Part shown: piece by piece, positions 9,349 to 19,100 of the stretch
Layout: each line of letters starts with the position of its first letter
Position numbering within the stretch: the first letter of the stretch is position 1
NCBI GenBank assembly: GCA_003427395.1
Contig: BFEA01000019.1
Coordinates: forward strand, 5,935,765-5,975,032
Length of the DNA: 39,268 nucleotides
Origin: Chara braunii
Taxonomy: Eukaryota; Streptophyta; Charophyceae; Charales; Characeae
Direction of reading: 5' to 3'
Translations under genes and position numbers: made by a program
The notes under the pieces: generated by a model
The model's database searches: none
Seen by the model: only the letters and a program-made list of their open reading frames with translations
What the model was told of the DNA's origin: nothing

Positions 9349-9521
9349 GGCACGGTCCCACCTACTTGGGCCCAACTCCCACCGGCCAAGAGGATTGGAT
9401 CCAAAACCTGAAGAATTGCGATTGATCTGCCTTTTTCATCTCGTCCTAGAGGCTAGAACACGTCCTGATTTAGGCTCTTAATCCAATCCAGGCCTCTTTG
9501 CTAGAGGGACCTCGTCCCTGG
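9349..9521. mobile_element. Fold-back element, family A copy 5 (degenerate)
   Basis: The left side CCAAGAGGATTGGAT and right side AATCCAATCCAGGCCTCTT pair imperfectly. The right end CTAGAGGGACCTCGTCCCTG matches copy 2. The left end carries a duplicated or disturbed GGTCCCAC. Confidence 0.6.
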
Positions 9522-9723
9522 GCTCTCAGTTTCAGGCCGTAGATTACCGAGATCGACGCCCCAGAAATGAGCAATTCAAGTGAAAGCGGCCCCGCGAAGG
9601 CAGTGTGGACCTCCGAGGCAGTGTGGACCTAGCGTCTCCCGCGCTCCCGCCACAATCGAAAATTGAGCCGTTGGCGCCAATAGCGCTCCTGCCACCAGAG
9701 TAGCTTGACGGGCATGGCATCTA

Positions 9724-9822
9724 AGGGCAAGGTCCCACTTGCGCAAATTAGGAGATTTCGGCCGTTGATCTTTGCTATCTACGGTCAGTATCTCGTAATT
9801 CGTGCAAGTGGGACCTAGCCCT
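9724..9822. mobile_element. Fold-back element, family A copy 6
   Basis: Ends AGGGCAAGGTCCCACTTGCG and GTGCAAGTGGGACCTAGCCCT are inverted repeats. The interior matches copy 3 read in the opposite direction (ATTTCGGCCGTTGATCTTTG). Confidence 0.8.
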
Positions 9823-10199
9823 AACTTACAGTCTTACCGCAAGAGCCAGCTTGCAATTCCACTGACCGTGATTCCTTTCAGGTATATTGTCGCACACACG
9901 TCAGCTAATTCAACTATGGCCGTCAAGATGATGGATCTGCACGGCCTTCAAGAATTCCTCCACTTCCTGTGCGTCACTATCTCAGTGGCGTCAGCGGCGT
10001 CCATCAACGGCAGCGGCGGGGTCAGCTCACACCTGAGCCAAGTGGTTGCTATCGGTAGCCGTGCAGATGCATCATCCTGACGAGAGATTGTTTTGTCGGA
10101 GTTGCACTGACTCATCAGGAGGCTGAACCCTCGACGATCTGCGGAGTCTTCATATGGATGGTTTGGGAACTTTGGGTCATGAACCCTTTGACCCATGTT
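9823..10199. other. Unannotated stretch
   Basis: No supported gene. Short frames on both strands only. Confidence 0.4.
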
Positions 10200-10510
10200 G
10201 AAGGCAGACTGTCCACAAGCGGAACACAGCAGCAGGGCAACAACTCAGCGAAGCACCAGGCAACGCTGGCGGAGCAACCCGACTGCACAACGCCAAAAAC
10301 GACTGCAAGGAACGACACGGCAAGCGGACGAGCAGCAGGGCAATATTCGCGGATAGGCAGGCGGACGAGCAGCAGGACAACAGCGTGGCGAAGCACAAGG
10401 CAGCACCAACACAGCAGCCACACTACATGGCACACAAGCAAAGAATGCAGAAGGCACACCACGCGGATGGGCAGCACGGCAACAGCGCAGCGAAGCACAG
10501 GGCAACACTA
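10200..10510. repeat. Degenerate minisatellite (GCAGCAGGGCAAC / GCGAAGCACAGG)
   Basis: Phrases such as AGCAGCAGGGCAACA, GCGAAGCACCAGGCAACGC, GCGAAGCACAAGGCAGC and GCGAAGCACAGGGCAACAC recur with variable spacing. The Cys-rich minus-strand frames over it come from this composition. Confidence 0.6.
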
Positions 10511-10945
10511 ACACCACAACCACTCCACACAGTGAACGTGTGTGTGTGTGACACGCACGTCCTATTCGCATACTTGAAGAAGACGGGGGTTAGACAAAGA
10601 AGAGGGGAAGATGGGAATGTCGTCAACACCAAGTCTGCGATACAGGTCCCAAATAATCCCCGTCAAATGTCTAAATCCCAATGTCGAGTCTGGGTCCAAT
10701 GTCGTCAAGTCTCAAGTCACAACTCTCTCTCTCTCCCTCTCTCTCGTAGTCCGCAGATACTGAGAAGTCAGGTAGTGAGAAGGTGACGAAGAGATGGTGG
10801 ACTTAGAAAAGGAAGAAGAAGAACTCTCTCTCTCTCTCTGTCCGGTACTAACCTATGAAGCTGGCGCCTTGATGCAGGTACCTCGAAGATGGAGCTGGAG
10901 CTATGGCGCCAACGGTAATTCTCACTGGCCTCCGCCAGCCATCTC
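10511..10945. other. Intergenic stretch with CT tracts
   Basis: Short CT tracts occur near 10724-10745 and 10823-10840, and a GTGT tract near 10540. No gene is recognisable. Confidence 0.4.
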
Positions 10946-11366
10946 TCTCCAACACTACTACTACTACCACTACTACTAGCGCCCTACGCTGAAGACTACT
11001 CCTGCAGCTACTAGCGCCCAGCGCTGAAGACTACTGCTAGCACTAACACTACCCCTGCAGCGCTCCTCCAGAGTGCTGCGGCCGAATCCTGAAGACTGCC
11101 TCCTGCCTTCTGTCCCTGTGAAGTGCATGGGAACTCCCTATGTACTACCTTGGCCTGCCTCCCGACTGCCTGCAGCTGCAGGGCGGGGCAGTCCAGGAGG
11201 CTGCTCTTGCCAATGCCGAAGTGAGCCAGGGCCTGCCGCTGCAGCTCCTGCTGAGGCTGTCGTGGGAACAGGCCAAAAATAGCCTGTTCCCGAAACCCTG
11301 GTTTGGTGCCTGGGTGTTAGGGCAGGTCGATCTTATGAGGGCCCGAAAGTGGCCCTCCGTTTCAGG
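10946..11366. repeat. (CTA)n tract and short imperfect repeats
   Basis: A CTA trinucleotide tract (10948-10977) is followed by repeats of AGCGCYYWGCGCTGAAGACTACT. From about 11100 to 11366 the sequence is GC-rich and I see nothing I can name. Confidence 0.5.
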
Positions 11367-11610
11367 CTGAAAAGACTCAGGGCCTGGAAGACCCTGTTTT
11401 ACGCTGAAACGACATAGGGCCGGCAGACCCTCGTTTTCAGGCTTTCAGGCTGAAAAGACTCAGGGCCTGGAAGACCCTCTTTTACGCTGAAATGACATAG
11501 GGCCTGCAGGCCCTCGTTTTCAAGCTTTCAAGCTGAAACGACACGGGGCTTGTAAGCCCTTGTTTTTAGGCTTTTAGGCTGAGACCGCGGTATGGGCCCT
11601 GCAGGCCCGT
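11367..11610. repeat. Tandem array of imperfect palindromes
   Basis: Six units start at about 11367, 11404, 11450, 11487, 11533 and 11579, with alternating spacing near 37 and 46 bp. Each has arms CTGAAACG and CGTTTTCAG around a central dyad. Two centres are perfect but different: AGGGCCTGCAGGCCCT (unit 4) and GGGCTTGTAAGCCC (unit 5). Confidence 0.85.
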
Positions 11611-11654
11611 GTGGCTGCGCAATATGCCATCCCCTCCTTTTTCCCCTCTTATCA

Positions 11655-12410
11655 CCCCTCCTCTCCCTTGCTGCCTCCGCTAATCAGAACCACTCTGTTG
11701 TTGAGCGGTTCCTCACAGCCCCAGCAATAGGAAAGCCTCCCTCTACCCTACTCCCCTCAAAGACGGCTATTCCCCCAAAAAGCCTACCTCAAGCTATCTT
11801 TGTCCTATTCTGCCACCGCCAGTAGAAGATGTTCCGCCTTCCATCTCTCCCTTCCCCTGAGTTAGACAGTCCCCCTTATCCGCCCTTATTCCCTATAGGC
11901 AAACACTTCCCACCTTGTGTTTCCCCTGCAGAAAAGAACTCTCCCCACTCACTCCATCCTGCTCTCCACGTCAGCAACCTTGTGGGGAGGATTCTCACAA
12001 TCTCAAGTATAGAAAAGAACAGGGAAATAAGAATTGAGAGGTTGATGATGATGATGATGATGATGATGATAATGTTTGAAGAAGCTGATAAGGATGAAGA
12101 TTTTTTCTCCTACCCCCTCCTCCTCCTACTTTTCACGCTGACACTTCGCTGCCTCCGCTGAACAGACGTGCCCTAATCAAGAGCAGTCCTCATCAACCCC
12201 AACTAGGGTCAGACCCACTCCTCCCATTCTCCCTACAAGGCATACAGTTCCTCCAAAGTATGCGTCGATCAACCCTTTGCCCCAATCTGCCACAGCTGGG
12301 ATATACTCCTAGCCCCAGATTAGTACAATCCCCAAAATCTGCCCTCGCTCCCTACAGGGCAATCACCTCCCGCCTTGTGATGCCCCTACAGAAAAAAGCT
12401 CTCTCCCATC
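11655..12410. repeat. Diverged direct duplication, period about 490 bp
   Basis: GCTGCCTCCGCTAATCAGA (near 11669) recurs as GCTGCCTCCGCTGAACAGA (near 12149). ACCTTGTGTTTCCCCTGCAG (near 11913) recurs as GCCTTGTGATGCCCCTACAG (near 12373). Intermediate blocks are alignable but diverged. Neither copy carries a long open frame. Confidence 0.6.
12043..12072. repeat. (GAT)n microsatellite
   Basis: About nine GAT units between the two copies of the 490-bp duplication. Confidence 0.95.
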
Positions 12411-13449
12411 GTACCATATCTCCATAACCAAATCATAAGTTAACAAATGGAGAGTTAGAAAAGAGGAAAGAAAACTCAATGACGATGACAATGATGATGA
12501 CGGCGGGAAAAGCCCTAGGATGAAGAGACTAACGGATACTAGGATTAATGAGAAGAAACAGCGCGGTGATGAGGAAGACCCACTGCACCCTGATGATGTC
12601 AATAATCAACGTGGAGATGGCGAGAAGTGTCGTGTGGAATGATTGGATTTACGATGCCCTAGAAGAGCGTGATGATGACAGCAGCGCATTGCGCACAATG
12701 AATTTTTTTTTTTTTTTAATCACCGTTGTGCTATCAGGCGCACAGCAGCATCATGAAGATGATAACAGTGATGAATACACCCATTGACCGGTGAAGCTAG
12801 TGGCATCGTAGGGAACAAAAATGGTGTTCAAGAAGGTAAAGACCGCCGATGACGTGTCGACGATCAACACTTGGCGAAAAACAAGAAGTACTCTGAGTAA
12901 GCTGACGATAAAGACGAACAACACGATGATAATCTCCAGCCACAAAAAATGCAATAACCAGCACAATACAGAGAGCAGAAACACACAGAAAATAAATACT
13001 AGAGAGTAGCTTCATTGATGATGACCTCCAGCTTGATGACCTCCTTTTTTGTCTGATGATGTCCTGATGATGACCTCCCAGCAGCGTTGTGATGATTCTT
13101 CAGGTGTGACCAGCGTTCTCCACACTTTAGCCCCCACGGGGCTCATTCCACTTTCTTCCACCGACATCGGCTTGAGCCAACTCGCATGAGCTCTCCCACC
13201 TTTTATAAGGTCTTGGCTATGGAATACTTCATGTGGAAAGCACAGGGAGACAGTTCAAACAGTAGCCACGGCCACCGTTTTCCTAACCCTTTGTGCTTCA
13301 GGCCAAAAAGCCACGTCAGCCTGTGATGTGGCATTGGCCAAGCACCTCTGGAAACCGTGCGTGTGTCAAGCGCAATCACCAATCTAATTGACCCTCATCA
13401 CAGCACCCGCACACGGTGACACTCAGCAGCCCGCCGTGTGTCAAACAGC
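12411..13449. other. GATGA-rich intergenic stretch
   Basis: GATGATGAC-type phrases are scattered throughout (for example 12480-12500, 12670-12680, 13017-13075), with one poly-T tract near 12701-12717. Short frames on both strands show no recognisable protein. Confidence 0.45.
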
Positions 13450-13730
13450 GTCCCACCTGTCACCCAGATCCAGCGCCTCGCCAACCCGACGTTGCTAGTG
13501 CCACGCTCTCCAGGATCTGCCAGCACCTCGCTCCCTGCCAGCAACCAGTGTCTCGCTGCTCCCACGCAGCCAACGCCTCGCCCCTGGCGTGAAGCCAGCA
13601 CCTCGCAGCCTGCGAGTAGCCAGCCCCATGCAACCTCTGACCAGCCAGCGCCTCGCTCGTCAGCCACCTGCGAGACGCCACTCGCACACAGTCAGTGCCT
13701 TGCCGCCCGCCCACCAGCGCTCGCCCTCTA
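13450..13730. repeat. Degenerate minisatellite (CCAGCRCCTCGC)
   Basis: CCAGCGCCTCGCC, CCAGCACCTCGCTCC, CCAACGCCTCGCCCC, CCAGCACCTCGCAGC and CCAGCGCCTCGCTCG recur at roughly 30-50 bp spacing. Frames over it are Ala/Pro/Ser-rich because of the repeat. Confidence 0.65.
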
Positions 13731-14228
13731 ATGTATCTTTTCTGACTGAATGTGTGATCTGGCACTCGAATGCATGGTTTCTTCGTGAATGTGATTTAGG
13801 TAAGGTGTAGGAGTGTATGGTAGCGTGGGTTAGATGCACTGAGAAGTTTCTCGTGGTAGATCATCTCTCATTTTGCATATTCGTGCAAGTCTGTAACGAG
13901 TTGAACACTCGTTACACCCTCCCGCTTGCATGTATGCGGTTGTCGTTCATTTTCGAAGATGAATGAGCATAACACTCCCATTACACTCGTCCGCTTGCAT
14001 GAAAGAGTAGCGACGGGGAAGTGACGTACGTATTCGTCTCGTTTGCCGAAGTAAGAATAGATCGTAGTTTTGTAAACGTGGGATGCGTGTAATGGCTGTT
14101 TTTTCTGCCTTTTGCCAAGTTTTCCTCCTACAATGTTTGCCAGAGCCGCAGAGCGTCCCAATCCACTGCTTCATTGTTGCGCGAACATCCCAGCTCGTAC
14201 TCCAAGTTCTCATACAATGAGGAACAAG
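13731..14228. other. Unannotated stretch with a strong hairpin
   Basis: A perfect 9-bp stem, GTAACGAGT (13893-13901) with ACTCGTTAC (13907-13915), encloses a 5-nt loop. The following TTACAC-CTC-CCGCTTGCATG block is repeated about 60 bp downstream. No gene is recognised. Confidence 0.45.
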
Positions 14229-15713
14229 TATTCCTCGTCATTTTCTATCTCTTTCGTTGCTCCCTAAGTGGGTCGAGCAACGTGCAACTGCAACCCTTTT
14301 TTCTGACAGGAGCAAACCTCTCTCCCTTTCTCTTCCTGGCTACTCCATCTAGTTCTGCATGTTCGATCCTCAATGTCCCCATGACTTTATCCAACCGCCG
14401 GTAGGTAGGCGCCAGCTACCTCCACCACTGCCATCCGTTTGTAGTGCGTAATCTTGTTTCCCATGACCATACCTGACCACCCTCCTGACCAGTTTCCTAG
14501 AACATCACAAGGTACACCGTGAGTTCACCCTCACGCGCGCAGAAAGATAGCACAAGGCTACTTTCAGAGTAACGCACCGGTCAACAGGTGAGCATCCCAA
14601 ACCCCAGAACCGCTCTCACGCTGCTCCCGTCACTAGAATGAGCAAATCGAATCAACCTTCCGCTAGAGCATGGACATATATACCGCTGTCCAGCCATACG
14701 CGCAGGGAGTTAAAGAGGAGCTTCTTCCATCGATAGGTTGGGCGGCGCCTTGGCACACAGGTGAGTCTTCGACACACGCCGGTCTCCCGCTACTTTCACC
14801 GAATCGGATATAACGAGCGAAATCGAATGCATCTATCGCTGGAGTACGGTCCAATACATTCAGCCCCACCTCGAGGTAAGTACTCCCCTACTCCCACGCA
14901 ACCCCTTTCCTTTCTAACTCCCATCCTACTAACCTACCGCTCAAACTACTGCTACCAACCAGCTCGCCCGGGTTGAAAACCCCGGGTTCGGCTCTTGGCT
15001 TGCTCGATATCCCTTAGAAATGGGCGGGACGAGCTCCTTCCTCCTTTTTTCTTCCGGGCGCCATACCTCTACGCGGCCCTACCGAACCCGAAATGTGGGT
15101 CATATACATCCTGCATTACCAGCCTCTTTGCCTGAAGTGCAACTACAAACCCGAGCCCTGACCGCGTCCTATTCCCAACAGCGGTGTGATAGCGGACTCT
15201 CGTCGACATCTCAACATGCGGGCCCATCAGACGTGGCACACACTCAAGGTCCCCGACTGTCGGGACGACCATAAAGTCTGGCATCGTATCCTGCTAGCGC
15301 TAGGCCCAAGGTTGGGTCTAGTTCTGTCGGACGCTCAAGTAAACAAACACTGCGCGACGTGCAGACCTACCGAAATACTTTCAGAACCACCTTGTTGTCG
15401 ATGCCGTCCTCCGCATGTACGCACAGGTCACCGGCAAGCGCACCAATCACGAGACATAATCCTTTTAATCCTCAGAAAAACAAAAATCTGGTCGGCAACT
15501 ATGCCGACTTTCACAACCATCAATCAAAAAAAAATCACTCGCGCCTCAAATCTACGCCCCCACACACTCTTTATTCTTGTCAACCATCCAGTCAACGTAA
15601 ACCACAGACACTGCCGCACCTCTCGCGGTATACTTAGAACTTCAAACCAAACTATTCCTGTCGTCTGCAAAAACCAGGGAGGATACCCTTGTAAGGGTAT
15701 TCGCACCGACAGC
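14229..15713. repeat. 1.5-kb direct repeat, left copy
   Basis: From TATTCCTCGTCATTTTCTA to TATTCGCACCGACAGC this segment is closely repeated at 24914-26406, with scattered substitutions and a few small indels. The copies are about 10.69 kb apart in the same orientation. The ends are not TG...CA, and I see no primer-binding site or polypurine tract, so an LTR identity is possible but unproven. An 8-bp dyad, ATACCCTT/AAGGGTAT, lies at 15683-15700, just inside the right end. Confidence 0.92.
14876..14962 (+). other. Predicted 87-nt spliceosomal intron
   Basis: The donor is GAG|GTAAGT at 14876. A consensus TACTAAC branch site lies at 14927-14933, with a pyrimidine-rich stretch upstream (CCCCTTTCCTTTCTAACTCC). 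The acceptor AACCAG ends at 14962, 30 nt after the branch A. The second repeat copy preserves the same intron at the same length (25555-25641). Other donor-like sites (GTGAGT at 14761, GTGAGC near 14588) suggest a multi-exon transcript on the plus strand. Confidence 0.55.
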
Positions 15714-15794
15714 TTACCAGACCATATTAAGCGACATCCTCGTCGCTTCGCAAAATCAGAAAGTTATAAATCCATCCAAAACTCCAAATGCTGA
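15216..15794 (+). CDS. Hypothetical Cys/His-containing protein in the direct repeat
   Basis: An open frame of about 193 codons from the first in-frame ATG (MRAHQTWHTL). The frame is open from about 15186. Two Cys/His clusters are visible: CATC followed by CCRCRPPHVRTGH, and CKNQGGYPCKGI followed by HIKRH. The second has the spacing of a loose C2H2-like finger, but I do not recognise a family. The frame runs past the repeat edge at 15713 and ends in SIQNSKC. In the right copy the ATG is ACG, one 6-nt indel is in frame, and another insertion near 26158 shifts the frame. That copy would be broken, or an intron removes the region. Function is unknown; it may be a relic of a mobile element. Confidence 0.3.
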   Translation: MRAHQTWHTLKVPDCRDDHKVWHRILLALGPRLGLVLSDAQVNKHCATCRPTEILSEPPCCRCRPPHVRTGHRQAHQSRDIILLILRKTKIWSATMPTFTTINQKKITRASNLRPHTLFILVNHPVNVNHRHCRTSRGILRTSNQTIPVVCKNQGGYPCKGIRTDSLPDHIKRHPRRFAKSESYKSIQNSKC

Positions 15795-16118
15795 CGAGAA
15801 AGGAACCAATCCGATCAGCCGACAGACTCCGGTTTGAGGCCTCCATCAAATCATGCCAAACACAACGTTATGCTGCCACGATTCTAACCTGGGTCTCCAT
15901 GGTCCTGACATCAGGACGCCGGGGTAGTGGCACTATACTACAGCATAAGTCCCAATGGCCTCTTGACCGTCCTCTCCCCGTCGTCCTAGACAAACGCCGG
16001 CTTCTCGTTAGGTGTCCTTAGTCCATACCCTGCGAGCAGGGCTATAACCAAGGACTCAGACCCTAACCGAGACCTTAGAAGGCACTCTCACCTCCCGCCA
16101 ATAATTTTCACAATCAAG

Positions 16119-16149
<31 letters not shown>

Positions 16150-19100
16150 TATACATATCTCATTACAGACTCTTCCTGCAGTTTAGTACAGAAAATTCAG
16201 GTCTCCATCTTGGCCCACCATAGTCTGGGTGATCGTGCCAGATCTATGGCCCACCGCGTTTGTTATTTTAGCGATAATGCCCTCACAGGTTGCGCCACGA
16301 TAGGTTTTTTCTCCTGATAAGCATTCAATCAAGACTCCAAAAAAGACTCGACTTTTATCCCACGTCATCCCGCGTCAGGTAAAACCCTCATGGGTGGCCA
16401 CACCCCTTTAAGTCTTTACCCCTTCTGGCGAGACGTGGGCCCGCTGTCAGGTTGCGCCGACTAGCAGCCAACACTGAGGGTTGCGCCTCAATGATGCCAG
16501 TTATACCTCTGGTTGGGTCTCTCATAAATGCCCCAAGATTAGCACAAGTGGCTGGACGGTGTGTCGCAACAATACAGGCGTACTGCGGGACTACGCAAAG
16601 GTCTGTCACACATAAAAGACATTTACCAGCCCTCTGTGGGACAACACATAGAGAACACGGCATCCTCTCCACTATCACAAGACAAAATCATCGCCAGGTC
16701 CGCAAGGCCGTGTCCCCCTCACTTGATCAGGATAAGAAGACCACACATCCCGAAGACATCTCTAAATGAAGCTTTTTGCGACCTTTACAAAAATTTCATC
16801 AATGACCAAGCAAAAACGTGGTCCTCCTCGTCAGACTTTATCATCCAAACCCAACTTACAATGTCACTGAATCTATTAACCTCCCTTCATACAAAGGAGG
16901 TCTCACTTAATAGGTCTCCCAGCCATCCCTCTCTCTCTAGGATGAACTTTCACACGACCTTTCATTAAAACATCTTCCCTTTTTGAAGATGAGTCTTTCA
17001 ATAAGCAAAAGATTGCCTTCTCACAAAATGCGTCTCTACCTTAAAACAACTCAAACTGAGAGACCAACTTATGGGTCCTTGTCACAACTCAACAATAAAC
17101 ATTTGGCATGGCAAGCATTTGAGTCTCAAGGACTCACCAATCCCTTAGGATTCTCACACTTTCACAAAAACAGACTGTGCTTCCTCTCCTTATACCCGGC
17201 CATGTCACCTGCCCGTGGGTAGACCGCACGAGTATACCGAAGAGTAGACAGTTCACATCCATTCACATTCACAAAATACAAAGCACACGAGATGTCTCTC
17301 ATACATCTTTCACACAAAGCCACCATACATCAGGATAAACCACACATGTGAGAGTGATTGTGATCGTCATATACAAGGGCAAAATTATAGATAAACTCTC
17401 AACTCAATATATATTAAGGGGCATAATACCCCAACTCAAAAGCGAACCAATATAGTCTTGAATTACATATATACACATAGAGTTGAACAATTTCAACTCA
17501 AACTGGCACCAGTGGTCCAGTATCGCCCAAAACATCATAGCCTCCTTAGTCAGAGCTAAACGGAAGCAGCTCTAAACAGGCGTGATCGCACCCCTCGCAT
17601 CGGAGGGACCCAAACAACCCCAGACATATCCAAATATCCAACCCAAAACACAAGGTCCATCACGTCTCAATCAATCATAAGCTTACAACAACCCCGAATC
17701 AAAGCGCCGTGCATACTCCTCTCTCATATCTCAGCACAACCCATATAGCAAGAGATTTAGCACACTAACTCCTGAGGTCATAGCGCCCTAAAACCATAAC
17801 TCATGACCTACTCAATTTAAAGCAGCCTCCTGTATACAAACGTATAGATGCATTTCTTTTCCCAACTGAGGGTGGTATGGTTAAAAATAAACTCAGCCCC
17901 TAAAACATAATCAATTCATCTTGAATCGTGGGAAGACATTCCTGGATGAAGGTATATATCTCAATGAAGGACAAATATCACAACCAAAATCAAATCAGCC
18001 CTCCTAGTAAGATCCCATCCTTACACGACGTCGTGATGTGCTCAGGTCTACATTACAAACCATTCCCTCATCCGTTTCTTATCTCCAGCGGCCCATACAT
18101 ACACGAGGTTCACTCTCATACTCTACCCAATCTACCCTTGAGTAGATGCAAAAGCCTGAAAATTTGCTTATCCAATTTAACATGAGGCCTCTTATGATCT
18201 GACATATACACACAATGCACAAAAAACTTATATACACCTATTCCGCCCCGTTCTGTATATAGTCAAGATCCTATAAACTAAAACACCGTGACAGGACCAG
18301 AATCACACAATCAGTTAGTCTTCTACCTTGGCAGAGTTACGCAAATAAATCTAATGCAGAATATATCCCTACTAAATTAAGTCGTTCTCATCATGAGAGC
18401 ACACATAATGATCTATTCAGAACAACGGCGTTACCGAAGAGAGTCTTTAAATAAATATCCACCTAAAATAAAACATAAATATTTACTTATAAATTCCTCA
18501 AATTATAACTCAGGCATTAACCACTTATGATTTTTATTATCAAGGAAGGACACATTATACGTATGTCGCATAGGCGATTTCTCCAAACATAAATCCAGAA
18601 TGCAGTACAATCCATGATGAATAATATATACTTACAACAATAATCACAACATAATAGGCACAACTTATTGGCAAGAGTTGTAACTGAAGATTACGACAAA
18701 ATTTATAAACAACAACATGAAGCCAACTCAACTGTCAGTCATATAACGGAGTAACTCTCAACAACGTATTCCATATTCTATAAGGCAGAAGCAAGACTAA
18801 CAATGAGTAAATAGCATGATACAATTGTTACCCCTTCAACTCTTAAGCGAAGCATATATTACAGAGGGGCGGTGTAATCCTCATAAGATAACATCTTGAC
18901 TCGTGAGCCCCGCTCTAAAGATCAAGCCTCACCGCATCCCTCTCTGATTCCAGCGCTTGCACCTCACCGACCCTAATCATGGTCAGATGGACAACCCCAT
19001 TCATACCTATTAAGGCAACGAATAGCGAATCCGCACCCTTACAAATATGATGACTCTGCTTAACGTGAGACGAGCCTAGGTCTCTACTCCTGACGCGCTC

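Noticed and set aside
10075-10120. Hammerhead-like CTGATGAGTC...GAC on the minus strand
   Set aside because: The GAAA core is changed to AAAA and stem I does not pair.
10115-10571. Leu/Cys/Val-rich minus-strand frames that look like membrane proteins
   Set aside because: They arise from the GCAGCAGGGCAAC minisatellite read in reverse.
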